The position numbers and the translations under genes were made by a program. The notes under the pieces are model-generated. The model was given only the letters and a program-made list of their open reading frames with translations, searched no databases and was not told where the DNA came from. Shown in pieces: positions 1-11,900 of a DNA stretch of 64,000 nucleotides. Numbering within the stretch: the stretch's first letter is position 1; each line of letters begins with the position of its first letter. The DNA is taken from NCBI GenBank assembly GCA_949358305.1, contig OX442314.1, positions 21,631,060-21,695,059 on the forward strand, in the 5' to 3' direction. Source of the stretch: Strigamia acuminata. Taxonomy: Eukaryota; Arthropoda; Chilopoda; Geophilomorpha; Linotaeniidae.

Positions 1-957
1 GACGCTCTTGTGGTTTACTACCCAAAAAAAATATTTTTTTAAATGTTTTTTTTCCGGTAGATTACGCAACTTGTTAGGAAACGAAAGGCGTTTCGAACAA
101 GGTTTAATTTTATCCATCTGTCTTGACTGAGTTATACAATAATATACTTGACAACACAAAAACGAAGCTCCATCAGAACTGTAACTTGAGGCCGATAGTA
201 CGTCACGACTCACGAAAACAAACACATGCTCCGACAAAATTGAATGTTTAGATGTTACAAAAGATTCTTTTGTTGTAAGAAAAAAAATTGACAAAAGTGA
301 AAATTCAAATGTGGATTTTATGTGCACACCTTGGCAGCTCCGTGCCCTTAGATGGAGCTGAAGTCCCGGAAGTGGTATTTGGACCAATGGGACAGGCGTG
401 AGGAAACGGAAATTGGCACAATCTGGTCAGAAAAGGCATCCTGCTATGCGATTGTGGAAGTGGCAGGAGTATGGGCACTGAGGGGTCCAGTTGGGCAATG
501 TGGAGACAAGCCGCTGACCATTCTGTCTTCGGCCATGTGGTCAGTAGTTGGGCTAGGAGGACAGACGCAGCAATGCGACCCAAGGATTCTTAGTAATGCA
601 CGTTAGGAGCACTGACCCATAGACAAACTGAATAAAGGCCATAAACTTTAATCCAGTGTGTATTGCTTGTCTTTTTCGTTAATCGTGGTCTATCCAAAGC
701 ATGGAACTACGGAAACAATTGCCCATAAAGTTTGTTTTCAAAAATGCTCATAATTAGGTTAAATAATTAGGTTAAAATACTGCAGAACGAAAATGTAGTT
801 AATGTGTTTCGTAGGATGAACGCAGCTGTGACATATGGTCGCACACGGGTTACAGGTTTATTATATATTACTTTAAGTTTAATACACCATTTTAGTTTGG
901 TTACGGAATCACTACTGCGCATGGTATATTCACAGCTAAAAAAATCTGTAAAACTCC
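1..957. other. intergenic, no gene recognised
   Basis: I see no convincing gene here. A GC-richer block at about 340-650 has an 84-codon open frame on + and a 92-codon one on -, neither resembling a known family. It ends with an AATAAA at about 632-637, so it could be a retroposed 3' end or an LTR fragment. The rest is AT-rich. Confidence 0.4.
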
Positions 958-1012
958 ATAGTTGCCATGGAGACGAAGTATCGAAACAAATAAAAATCAT
1001 TCCAAGGTGAGT
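958..1012 (+). promoter_or_regulatory. possible non-coding exon 1 and donor of TMEM45-like gene 1
   Basis: A donor-like AAG|GTGAGT has its GT at 1007-1008, about 645 bases before the acceptor of gene 1 at 1651-1652. Just before it, GTTGCCATGGAGAC at 961-974 resembles an RFX X-box. The arrangement matches the non-coding exon 1 seen upstream of genes 3, 4, 5 and 8, but the sequence is not clearly homologous to theirs. Confidence 0.35.
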
Positions 1013-1228
1013 GTTTGGTCCGTCATGTTTGAATTTGGATGAGCTAGCATTGAGACAATAATACTAAAAGTTTTTTTAAAATATTTTTTTATGTATTTAC
1101 GACGTACAACGTGTACACATCCTATTTCTGATTTTCTAAGACCAATAAACAAGACACTTTTGCACTATTTGTACAAGCGCATTACTACAAGAAGGGAAAA
1201 TCGTCATCTCTGAACATGTGCTGTATAA

Positions 1229-1487
1229 GGGGCCATCCAAAAATTACGTAATGCACCAAGGGGAGGAAGGGGGTTTCAAATTTTGTTACAATCCATGTAA
1301 AAAAAAATTTAAATTTTAAATAATCAAAATATAATCATTTTTTTATGTTTTCTGGAAAATTTGGGGGGGGGGGATTTCAGTTTTGTTACGTAATTAGGGG
1401 GTGAGGGGTTTATGAATTTGTTACGACTATGTTACAGAGGAGGTCTAAAAATCCCAAATTTGCGTTACGTAATTTATGGACGGCCCC
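1229..1487. mobile_element. Harbinger-like MITE (259 bp)
   Basis: The ends are inverted repeats: GGGGCCATCCAAAAATTACG on the left, and on the right the complement of GGGGCCGTCCATAAATTACG. A 3-bp TAA flanks both ends (1226-1228 and 1488-1490). TIRs starting with GGG plus a TWA target duplication are typical of PIF/Harbinger MITEs. There is no coding capacity; the interior has poly-A and a run of G. It lies inside the putative intron 1 of gene 1. Confidence 0.75.
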
Positions 1488-1665
1488 TAATTATATTAGC
1501 TCGATATTCCGTGCGCTGACTCATGGAACTTTATTTTATGTAGCTATAATTATAGTTTAACCATCGAAGTACAGGTACTAACCCACCCTATAAACAAACT
1601 TTTGCATTAAAATTACAACATTACAATTTCGAAATGCACTTGCATTTTCCAGATTGCGGCTCAAT

Positions 1666-2514
1666 ATGGGAACATTTGCCGGTCACGTGGTACCCGGCTC
1701 CTGTTTTATCTTCATCTCCTTATGGTGGACTTTTAACATCTACCGAAACCACTACAGATCGATATGTAACAATAGGAAATTTCGCAGTTCCACGTGGTTT
1801 TCATTCAACGAGAATTCCAATTTTCCTACAGAGAGCCTGCTCAAGTTGGGTCTCGTTGTTCTGGGCATATCCGGAGAAACGTACACCGCTTTCGATCGCA
1901 ATGGCGTTTTTCAACACCTCGAAAACGGACAACACATAAGCATGTTTTTCTTTTTCGGCATCCAGTCGATCGTAGAAATATTACAATTCTACAAGTTCCC
2001 GTCCATTCCGGATAATGTTGAATATTTTAGCGCCGTTTTGGCATTCTTCGTCGAAGGACTTCTCTTCAGTTTTCATCTACACGGCAGATCGCACTTGGAC
2101 GTGCTTCTTCACACGCTTCTTGTGATTGTCATTGCGGGATGTTGTTTGACAACGGCACTAGAGGTCGTTGTTCGAGAGCAAGTGGTTGTACCGTTAGCAC
2201 GTTCATTTTGCACCCTTCTTCAAGGAACTTGGTTTTATCATGTGGGATTCATTCTGTATCCGCCGTTGCCCGGTATGAAGGCTTGGGCCGATGCTGATCA
2301 CAGTGAGATGATGTTGGTGGTGATGTACTTCACGTGGCACGCTGCAGTCGACTTTGGGATCGTTGTTTTGATTGGCAGTTTGGTGTCGTTGAAATATAGA
2401 AGGTCGTTGAGTTGTCAAAGGTTGAATTATTCGAGGAGGTTGAGGTTGCCGCGAAAGGATATGAGCGAATTTTTGCCATTAAACTCTAAGGAATCGGACA
2501 ACGATGAAATTTGA
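1666..2514 (+). CDS. TMEM45-like (DUF716) membrane protein, copy 1
   Basis: A 282-residue multi-pass membrane protein of the TMEM45 family; vertebrate members are about 275 residues and their biochemical role is poorly defined. Family marks: GHVVPG at residues 6-11, a WW pair at 20-21, QHISMFFFFG at 89-98, HLHGRSHLD at 137-145 followed by H149, LLQGTWF at 184-190, LYPP at 197-200, and DH (211-212) with a later WH (224-225). About seven hydrophobic segments are visible. The charged tail ends SDNDEI. The start was chosen at MGTF because all paralogs begin MGTF or MGSF and a polypyrimidine-AG acceptor ends at 1652, 13 bases upstream; the open frame also extends to a TTG at 1654. Closest relative in the window is copy 2. 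No intron interrupts the coding region. Confidence 0.9.
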   Translation: MGTFAGHVVPGSCFIFISLWWTFNIYRNHYRSICNNRKFRSSTWFSFNENSNFPTESLLKLGLVVLGISGETYTAFDRNGVFQHLENGQHISMFFFFGIQSIVEILQFYKFPSIPDNVEYFSAVLAFFVEGLLFSFHLHGRSHLDVLLHTLLVIVIAGCCLTTALEVVVREQVVVPLARSFCTLLQGTWFYHVGFILYPPLPGMKAWADADHSEMMLVVMYFTWHAAVDFGIVVLIGSLVSLKYRRSLSCQRLNYSRRLRLPRKDMSEFLPLNSKESDNDEI

Positions 2515-4470
2515 TGAAAGTTTAATGAAAAAGTCATTAATTTTTTTTTTTTTTTTGGTGTTGGGTGGAGTAAATGAGATTCATTTCGTGAGTAATTAAT
2601 TACGAATACATTAAGAATGAACTAAAATTGTGTCAAATGATTTTATTTCGGAAAGAGTTTGTTTCTGTTTTGTTATTACAAAGAATATAAAGATATTATA
2701 TTATAAAGATGTTATTTTTTCTCAAACTCTGAAAGTGTATTTTGGATTTAAAAAAATTCGTGATGAATTGTGCCTTAGTGATATAATATTCCAAAGAGAA
2801 TATTGTTATTTACGTATGTGCCAAAAAAAAGACATTTATTATACTCGTCCGCTTTTTAAATTTTTGAATTGCATAGTGAATACGAGTCGGATTATACGGT
2901 AGTGCCTAGTAAATTATCACGTTTTTAATTCCAACCAACCAAAAAAATGCAATGCAGAATGGTTGAATTTATGGTTAAATTCATATCAACGTTTTCATGT
3001 CTTTTTGCTGCATATACACATACACACACATACACTCGTATTAAGAAAAGTTTAATTCTTTTTGTATAAATTTTGTTGAAAATTTGTGTAATTTTATTAT
3101 CGTGTCATTCCACTAAAGTAATTAAAAATATTAAATAAGAAAATTTCTGATCGTGATGGTTATTTTTCTCCTTACTTACGAATAGATTAGAAAGTGAAAC
3201 TATTTATTCAGTATCTGTTGGAAACTATTGGCTAACTGCAAGCTGTGACATTCAAGCTATGCACAATACATCTGTTTAAACAAGCTTGAATAGCAATCTC
3301 GTAATTAATTATTTATTTGCAATTAATCAAAGTAGCTGTAGTAACTACCGTTTAACTATACCGTCATTCTAATCTACAAACAAGCAGATTTAATATTTTA
3401 ATAATTGATTAGAAGCAGAAGTAAATAAACAACTCTGATGGATAAAAATAGATGGCTATAGACTCGATGCAATGACATGCGGCCGAGGCTTTTTTCCTTT
3501 CAGAAAAAAATAGAACATAAATAAAATATAAGATACCGGTACGTAAATAAAATATATTTTGGTGGAGAAAATCGTATTTAAATTATGCTTGATCAACGGG
3601 TTGCTAGTGGTCGGGAGGAAAACAAATGAAACAGACAAAATTAATTGAAATGTTGTCATAAAATAAATATCCCGGTGAGAGCTGAGAAGAGAGCAGTGCG
3701 CTGCAGTGAAGCGCTACTGGGCAGTGTTATAACGTGAAGCATCCAAGAGGTTTACTGCCACACTGCAGCAAATGTGCTCCTTCTTTCTACTTTCTACAAA
3801 TTCAAGCACTAAAATTTGAGACAGAACCTCTAGTTTATTTAATTAATCTGTAAATGTAAACTCTGCCCAGAGATGATGACGAATTTGTAATTTTAATGTT
3901 TAATCATTGAGTGCAAAGTGCAAACAACAACGGCGTTGCTGGATAAGGTGCGACTGGGCCAGAATTTTTATTATTATTACCGGTATTATTTAAATTTGAG
4001 GTATCATTGTTACCTCTTTCATTAGGACGATGAGAAAATTAAAATTTTTAAATTTAATCGGTTTGATTATTTTTCTACTTATATTCAAATCAGAGAACCA
4101 GATTTGTTAAAAGACATTTCTCTAAAGTTACAGGTGGATTTCAGCTGTGGTATTACGTAGCATGTAAATAAATAGTCCGTCGGTCTCCTTTTGAGGTGAA
4201 AACATCGATACCGGTAGTGGTAAAACGAAAAACTGACTGAGTAAACTGCTCGAGTAACCAATTCGAAAACTAAATACTTTTGTAAATTGTGCAATTACTG
4301 ACTTCCTTAGTTTCAGTTTCCAACACAATTCACAATTTTCTTGAAATTGTAAACACATTTTTTATTTGATAACAAGAGCAATAGCAACAACTTTATTTTG
4401 AAAATCATTTTATCGTTCTTTCGTGTGGATAATGATTCACGGTAAAATTTCATTTTTCAGATATCTTTCG
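2515..4470. other. intergenic, AT-rich
   Basis: This holds the 3' UTR of gene 1 and AT-rich spacer with short CA/TA-rich runs near 3013-3045. Open frames are short and without family resemblance. Confidence 0.5.
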
Positions 4471-4479
4471 GATATCCTG

Positions 4480-4605
4480 GGTTCCATGCTAGCTCTAGCA
4501 TGCACGTCACGTGATATCACGTGATCTGAAAAACCCAAGATGGATCGCACGATGAAATTTGCGTGGGTATTTGTTTCGTAGGAATTACTTCCTCAAGGTT
4601 AGTTC
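4480..4605 (+). promoter_or_regulatory. candidate promoter with double E-box
   Basis: TCACGTGATATCACGTGA at 4507-4524 is a perfect 18-bp palindrome with two CACGTG E-boxes, close to the CLEAR/USF/MITF type of site. About 20 bases on, CCCAAGATGGAT resembles a YY1 initiator-type site. A donor-like AAG|GTTAGT follows near 4597. No ORF follows directly, so the target could be a non-coding exon of gene 2 (ATG 8.3 kb downstream) or an unrecognised transcript. Confidence 0.3.
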
Positions 4606-5871
4606 AGTTTAAAATCATGGCGACTCAACAAGCTGAAAGAATGTATAAATAGTCTAATTGATTATTCTCTCAGCTACCCAATAGCGCTGCATGCCGAGGT
4701 TTTTATAGTTTTACTATTTTGTTGGCACCACGTGGTGCCACAACACAATGCTAACGGCTACGACTATCAGAGAATTTTCTAGCGTTATAAATTATAATTG
4801 AAGAGTTTTCAAAACTTATGTTAGAAGAAAACCTCAGTTCTCTTTGGAAATTATGACACTTTTACAACTTATCACATATTTTAAAACCGTGTTATTTCAG
4901 TAAATGGACCAGCATTTTTCACAAACTGGTAAGATGTTTGCTTACATTAAAAAAAAAAAAAAGACATAGATTTTCAAGAGAAAAAGTGCCAATTTACTTT
5001 TATTAGCTTTTTTTTTCTGTTTAAAATTAGTGTGACCTTACTTTGGTGCCTAAACATATGGAATTTTGAAGGATGCTTGAAAGAAATATTTTTAGGCAGC
5101 AGAATTTTTCAAAAATAGGCAGTGTTTGTGATGCCAGCTTGATGAGCATTAGAAGCAGAAAAATCTGTTAAAAACTTGAAAGTAGGTAAACTTTCCCTGC
5201 AGAATCAATCACACAATGTATTTGTAAATGTTTCTACAAAAAAACCTTGAACTTGCGACTTTCATACCACACTGGTGCTGTTATTTCCTCATTTTGTAAA
5301 CATTTAATCTGTGTTCTAATGTTTACAATTCAGCACAACTATTAATCAAGCAGAGTGGTGCTGCACCTATACCCCAGTGTAAATAACTAATCGTTCCTTC
5401 ATATGGCCATTAATAAGTTCAAAGATATAAATGTCTGGATTTAGAAGTGTTAAAATGAGTAGGAAAAATTAATTGCTGCTTTCAGAGGATTAACTTTTTG
5501 TCAACATTACCACTAAATTGTCTTGAAAACATCCTGAAGGTTCATAAATTACTGATAAAGAAATCGAGGTTTCAGAAATTTATGCAAGGATCCAGGAAGT
5601 GTGTGTTTCTCGTGACTTGAGGAGGAAAAAATAAAAGTCTAGTTACGAAATTGTAAATTGCAGTTTGATATTTACTAAGTGGGAAGAAGTTTTAATTGGA
5701 CAGTGATTCAGCAAATGCTTTTAATCAGTTTCAGTGATAAGACGTTTTATGACGCTTATATCTAGACATCCAGTTGAGCACATAAACCATTGATTAGAGT
5801 AGGTGTGTTAACTCAACAAATATTTTTTTTGTTTGGTTATCCTGTATAAGTTTCATCTCTTCTTGTTAGGT

Positions 5872-5966
5872 GAAAGTTAGCAGAATTGAATTACAGTTTC
5901 CAAGGAGGATTTCCGTATCACAAGTGGATTTTACAAACGGAGGCTAAAGTGAAACAAGTAGTTTAA
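5872..5966 (+). other. possible non-coding internal exon
   Basis: A pyrimidine-rich acceptor (CTTCTTGTTAG) is followed about 95 bases later by a donor AAG|GTAAGT. There is no long ORF. It could be a 5' UTR exon of gene 2, but only transcript data could show this. Confidence 0.2.
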
Positions 5967-6609
5967 GGTAAGTTTTAATATTGTGAATTATAATTCAAAG
6001 TTTTATGAAATTAAGATAAAAAGAGCATATTTTCATATTATTTTGTATTTATCTAATGATAAGTGTTCGGAGGCAGATTTGTTTGGGCTCACTCATAAGA
6101 GTTTGCTGTAGCTAGTAAAACGAAGCTAAATATTCGATAATTTTAAAGGATTAACCATTTGACTTAGCTTACGGTAGCTAAGAAATTTATGTACGATTAG
6201 TGATATTTTCGCTGATTGACTCTCTATTGATGCAGTCCGGCAGTCCATTTTTACAATGTAAGTTACTAAATGCCATGAAAACGTTAAAGGTTACAGAAAA
6301 TGAAAAAAACAAAATTTGAAAATAAGTTACTACCTGTGTTAATGGTATAAATAAAATAATATTTTTTCCCTTGTTATACCGTATGTACTAATTATTAATT
6401 ACGGTATTTGTGAATTTCACTGACTGCTGCTTTCCCCATCTAGAACCATGCACCATTTTGTGCGATGTATTATGGGATTGATGAGATCATTGGTGCCTTA
6501 CAATCTTTTACATTTCTTACATTTATATTGAAATTAATCTAAATAGGAATTAAAATTTAAGTCTAAATGGTTTCAAATGTGAGCTTAGAATTCAAATGTT
6601 TTTATCCTA

Positions 6610-6745
6610 ATCTAGTTTTATTATTTTATTTATTTTATTTTATTATTTTATTTTTATTTTTATCCTAACCTAGTTTTATTATTTTATTTTTATTTTCATT
6701 TTATTATTTTATTTTCATTTTTATTTTTAATTTCATTTTTACTTT
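6610..6745. repeat. ATTTT-rich simple repeat
   Basis: Imperfect tandem TTTTATTTTATTATT-type repeats, including two copies of a TATCCTAA-C-TAGTTTTATT phrase. Confidence 0.7.
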
Positions 6746-6846
6746 TGACTTGCTAACAACAAGTTTGTTAGGCATCCATGATGACATTACAGCACTATCT
6801 ATCTTTCTTAAACTAAGCATGGCGTAAAATTAAACAATTTCGACAA

Positions 6847-6935
6847 GTTTAATTGAGGTACAATTGAACTTGTAAAACAATCAAGTTTAATTGAGGTACA
6901 ACCGAGGGTACAATTGAACTTGTAAACAATTGTTT
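6847..6935. repeat. short tandem duplication
   Basis: A roughly 45-base phrase containing GTTTAATTGAGGTACAA and TTGAACTTGTAAA occurs twice in tandem. Confidence 0.6.
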
Positions 6936-7519
6936 TGGCCTAATCTTTTGACATAAATAAATCTATTTTTAACACTTAACAATCATTTCCTGTAATCTTT
7001 TAGTGATTTTTAATCCAAAGGGCAATTTTATTTAACTTTTCAATTATATTTTGTGAATTTTTTTAAAAAAAATTGTTTGTTTTTGTTTTTGTCTTTTCAA
7101 TAAAATGCATTGAAATAAATTCATTCTTCAATGTAAAATACAATTTCAAAACTAAAAAAAAATGTTCATTTTTGAGTAGTTACCGAATTACTAGCAAATG
7201 ACGAGTGAAAATTAGCAGCTAATTAAAGTTAATTTTGTTTGTTAGTGGTCCCAACATTGCCAGTTATAAGACAATAAAGTTATAACTTGACTTTTTATAA
7301 CCCACAAGTATCCTTCCGCAAACTCTTTAATTACTTAATTATATTTAACGTAAATTTTATGCAATTAGGTTAAATATGATGTAATTTGGCTTGCTTAAGT
7401 CATACAACATTCCTTCACAAATGATTGAAATTGGCAATCAATATTGGGAAGTTAATTCTGCAATGTACAAACCAAACAATTCAAGCACACGTCGTACGTG
7501 TGTTTAGTGCCGTTCGAAG

Positions 7520-7969
7520 TAGACTTTGACCGATACCGGTATCGGTATCGGCTATCGGCCGATATTTCGGTATTCACCGATATCGGATCCGATATTTTTT
7601 GGCGTGGCCGATACCGATATTGCCACGTTTCTAAAACGTATCGTTTTATAGGCGAAAACGATTCGTTTTAGACAAAAACGATTCGTTTTAGACAAAAAAA
7701 GATTCGTTTTAGACAAAAAACGATTCGTTTTAGACAAAAAACGATTTGTTTTAGACAAAAACGATTCGTTTTAGACAAAAAACGATTCGTTTTAGACAAA
7801 AACGATACGTTTTGGAAACAACTTTGAACGCAATTTTTTTTTTTTTTGGGCGGGGGTGGGGGGGGGGGGGTTCGGACAATATCGGCGCAGGTATCGGTAT
7901 CGGCCGATATTCGGTTACCGATTATCGGTATCGGCGATACTACAAAATACCGGTATCGGTCAAAGTCTA
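7520..7969. mobile_element. hAT-type MITE (450 bp)
   Basis: The ends TAGACTTTGACCGATACCGG and its complement form TIRs of about 23 bp, flanked by an exact 8-bp target duplication GTTCGAAG (7512-7519 and 7970-7977). An 8-bp duplication points to a hAT superfamily mobiliser. The subterminal zones are dense in GATACCGGTATCGG palindromes. There is no transposase, so it is non-autonomous. Confidence 0.85.
7640..7812. repeat. minisatellite inside the hAT MITE
   Basis: About eight to nine tandem copies of an 18-20 base unit around AACGATTCGTTTTAGACAAA. The unit contains the inverted pair AAAACGATTCGTTTT, so each copy can form a small hairpin. Confidence 0.85.
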
Positions 7970-7979
7970 GTTCGAAGGC

Positions 7980-10900
7980 CCGAAGTCGATTGCAATAACT
8001 GAAACATTTCGCAATCTGTGATTTTGAACTCCAGATATCATTAAGACGTTATTCGCTGCCCCCTTGTTTCAGTAATCGACTTCTCTGCTAACCATCAGAC
8101 TATTTATGTTTGCAGTTGCACTTAGCAGTTAACAGTTTTTCCCAACATCCGACGAGAAATGATGTGTGTGAAATTGTGTTAAGTTCCTCCAAAAAAAAAA
8201 AATCAGCATGACATTGACAGCTGCATTTAATGTAATTATGAAATATGAAAACTCGATCATTTTTATGGACATAAGACAACCCACACATCTCACTAGGATC
8301 ACACCGTGATCATATGACGCCAGTCGGAAGTCTCTGCATTCCTGTGGTTGGATTCACTAACAAAAAACGTTAATGGCCGACGACATCGATAACTAACGGC
8401 TGGTTGACAGTTTTGACACAAGTAATGTAATCACATTAAAAGAAATTCATTGTTATTATTTTTGTGAATAACACTAAAAATAACTGTATCGTAAAATCCT
8501 ATCTTTATCGACTAACTATGCTTAAGTGAGTCTGGTGTGCTGGAATGTTTGTGAGATGTTTCAGGGACTTGCAGGTTGAAGGAATAAGCTTTGTATGATG
8601 CATTACATTTTATTTATTTATTTATTTATTTATTTACGGGAACACACTCCAACGGAGTAATAACAAGAAAAAAGAATTATTTATGCACAGATTTAGGTGA
8701 CTTTGAGTATATTTTGACCAATGTGTATGAGTTCTCGTTGAAATTGACAACAGTGTTTAATTTATGAGTTTACCTCTAAAAATGTTCTCATAAAAAAGTA
8801 ATAAAATTGGCACAACTCATTTTGCGAATTAATGTTTCTGCCAATTGATAGTTTTTAAATAGAAATGTAATTTTAACGTGGGTATTTTAAAATCAAGGCC
8901 TAGTCTTTACATTTTCTACTATAATTTTATATATTAGAACAGAATTTTTAAAAAAAATTGAGATATTGAGGTGGATAACATAGTTTGACACGAAAATAAT
9001 TTAAACAGTTATTCTAAAATTGCTGAAATTTATTTTAAGTTTAATTCATATTACTTTTTAATTTTATTTCTAACATTTGTGGTTGTAGCTGCTAAAATTA
9101 TCCATTTCGATTTTCATTTTTCATTATTTTGGATTGATGCCAAGATATTTTTTTTGTTAATAAGAAAAAAGAAAAATAAATTGAAAAAAGTCACGATTCT
9201 GCTGGTGTAGTGTGTAGTAAAGTTTCTGTTAGGTATTGTGCAGAGATATACATATCTGTACCAACTTGTAAAGAATTTATTTGTATGTTTTTTTTACTAA
9301 GAAACGCCGAAAAAGTGAAAGGTTCTAAGCTGTAATAATATCATCCAATGGTTTGGCATGTGTCCAAACAGGTGGATGGTTAATGCGGTCAACACATGAA
9401 AAGAGATTCAATGGGATGAGAGTACCGTGCATTGACTGCAATTATGCGTGCATGGGTGTCATAAAAATGATTCAGGAAAAGTGTGTTGTAGAATAGATAT
9501 ATGTATATTTTATATCTTATTAGATTTATGTACTACTATTTACTACCGGAGAGGGAGCCCGCAAAACTTATAAATTGGTAAAATTAAAAAAAGAAATTCT
9601 ACGCAAATCGTACGGTGATTTTTATGTTCATCTCTCTGTGAATTTAAATTAGAAAAATTGCTAATGGTCATAAAGGGTGGGTGTGTTCAATACGTTGTTA
9701 TTATTAACTGTAGTAGAAAGAAAATTACTTGCAAACATGCAATTTTTAATGGTGAGCACATTTCTACACTACACTTAACGTGGTCAAATGGTGTTTTTGG
9801 TGAGTTAAAACCGAGCTATTTTTTTTTGTGTAGAATCGCATATAATTTTTGGTTTTTATCAACTATGTGATAAAACTGTCAAATTGATAATTGATATTTT
9901 GAGATTGGATGACGTGCAACCAGATGTTACAGTGAACAAAAAATTTCCTTGTCGTATTATGTCACAACAAAGGGAGAAAATTGTCGTTTCTGGTTTGCAT
10001 ATGTGAAAAAATTGCTTGAAATTAATATTCTTTTTTTCCTTTTTACTCCTTGGATTGAGCTGGATTTGAGCGAACTGCATGTCATACACACCCTTTTAAT
10101 TGACTCAGCAGTTGAGCACATGGCCAACAGTCATAATTAATGACAATGTTATCAGCAAAGCAAAATTTAATTGGGATATCACAGCTTTGAGCGTGTTGCA
10201 ATGTTCGCTTTTTGCTCCGAATGGGGGAAAGCGAAATAAAAAGAAAACTGAATCGATTTTTACATCAACTTCTAAGCTCGGGTATAAATTACGCGCATAA
10301 AATTCGTTGTTAACCTTTAATGAAGGTCGCGAACGAAATCAATAAACAAACCATTAATCTTGTTCGGTGTTTTCTTTTTTTTTACTATTCTTCTTTTCAC
10401 CTTTTAGTGTAGTGAGAAAGGGATAGTTTCTTGCTATCTTTAAATAGCAATGAAGGCACGTGGTACTACTGATAAGTGGGTGTGGTTAGAAATATTGTAG
10501 TCGATATCTGGCACAAGTTCAGTCAGGTGTGCACTTCTCTCGAGTCAACTGCAGGTGCTTTTTGTTTGCAGTCAGGTAAAACATAAGAAAAATTTCTTTT
10601 TTTTGCTGTAAAAAATTAATGATTTAAGGAATTAATAATTTATATGATTTATTAAATGCATGCACAAATTGAAAAGGTGAATTTAACATTTCTTTGTGTT
10701 TATAAATCGAAAATTCTATTCATATTATGAACTTTGTTGTTGATAATTGATGGACCGAATTGTTGTGGTGTACGGCAGAAAAATATGAATTCATAAAAGT
10801 AAATTTCAATTTGTTATTTGTACATTGAAGAGGTGGGTAATGCAATTCTGTGAAAATTTTAAATTGATTGTTTTGTGTTTTAATTTCCATGGTGACAATT

Positions 10901-11470
10901 GATAAGCAAGTGATAATGATAGTTGTAAGGTGGGTGGCAGGTCTTGTCCTTGACTTTTTTATGTGTTATTCATTTCTGGTTAGTTAAGTTAAAAATTTTG
11001 AGTTATTAATGTTTTTTTTTAAAATTTTATTTCAATGTTTTTTTTTAAAATTTTATTTCAATGTTTTTTTTCTGTGTTATTTATGTGGTTATGGTTACAA
11101 CTGCACGTTTTAATTCAATTGATTCAGTTGTGGATCAGGTCATGTTTGCGCCAGAAATCTTAGATAACAGAAAAAATTTAATAGGATGATATTTTTTTTT
11201 AAAACACTCAGGTCTGGTTTGGATTAATTGAACTCGATGAACAAAAGAAATCCAACTACACACAGTATGAATGATTTCCGTGAAATCAATTTTAATGTGA
11301 ATGAATAAGATTGGTCAATATTTAAAAGTTTTTTACAAAAAAAATATAATTAGAAAGTCTGATATAATTTATTTAATTTTTATGAATGGATAAGTAGTTG
11401 GAGGTAAGGACTATTCACAGATCAACATTGTGTAGTAAGTTTTATATAACGAATCTTTACTCGGTAATGC
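7980..11470. other. intergenic, no gene recognised
   Basis: AT-rich spacer. A (TTTA)n microsatellite lies at about 8608-8635. A 26-base phrase containing TTTTAAAATTTTATTTCAATG is tandemly duplicated near 11010-11062. A short run of coding-like codons at 9658-10140 has no family resemblance. I see no protein gene. Confidence 0.5.
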
Positions 11471-11472
11471 AT

Positions 11473-11519
11473 ACGTCCTTAACCCTTGTTCCTAAATTAG
11501 GCGTAAGGGTTAAGGACGT
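11473..11519. repeat. perfect 15-bp hairpin
   Basis: ACGTCCTTAACCCTT (11473-11487) and AAGGGTTAAGGACGT (11505-11519) are exact inverted complements around a 17-base loop. It could be a hairpin RNA, a tiny MITE remnant or a regulatory palindrome. Confidence 0.6.
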
Positions 11520-11756
11520 CAAGCAAATCTGTATAAAATAAAAATTTTACAAACAAAAGTATGGCAAAGAAAGCAAAAGACATTCAAATAAATGTTCACA
11601 GGTTGGGTTTTTTGTTACATTTTAAATCTTTTCCATAGTGAAAAATCTGTAGTAGTATTACAAATACACGTGCGATGTGTAGTTTAAGTGGCTATGTTAT
11701 TTATGAACATGTTGGGTTTGGTTGATTAAGAGTGTTTTTGTTCGTGATTTTTTTTG

Positions 11757-11900
11757 GAGTCCCGGGTAGCTTAATTGGTAGAGCCACCTGTTCGGGAAAT
11801 GAGGTTTGATTTTGGCTCTGGATTTCATGTAGTCCGAGCCGATTCGTTGGAGGCAGGAGATACACTACGAAGTTTTCCTCAATGAAGTTCACTTTTAGGG
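11757..11900 (+). repeat. tRNA-derived SINE or tRNA relic
   Basis: An A-box-like TAGCTTAATTGG with GTAGAGC just after it lies at about 11766-11785. A degenerate B-box-like GGTTTGATTTTG follows about 28 bases later. The 3' CCA-stem pairing of a true tRNA is absent, and the sequence runs on into a non-tRNA body. This fits a tRNA-headed SINE better than a functional tRNA gene. Confidence 0.5.

Noticed and set aside
305-606. Overlapping + (352-606) and - (305-583) frames as a gene
   Set aside because: Both frames are short, without recognisable domains or splice context.
1634-1939. 101-codon + frame overlapping the start of gene 1, and similar frames over the other TMEM45-like genes
   Set aside because: They are alternative-frame shadows of the real coding regions, without a start context or family resemblance.
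7650-7812. Possible CRISPR-like array
   Set aside because: Repeats are directly tandem with no unique spacers, inside a hAT MITE of a eukaryote.
11757-11835. Functional tRNA gene
   Set aside because: The A-box is good, but the B-box is degenerate and the acceptor stem does not pair; a SINE is more likely.
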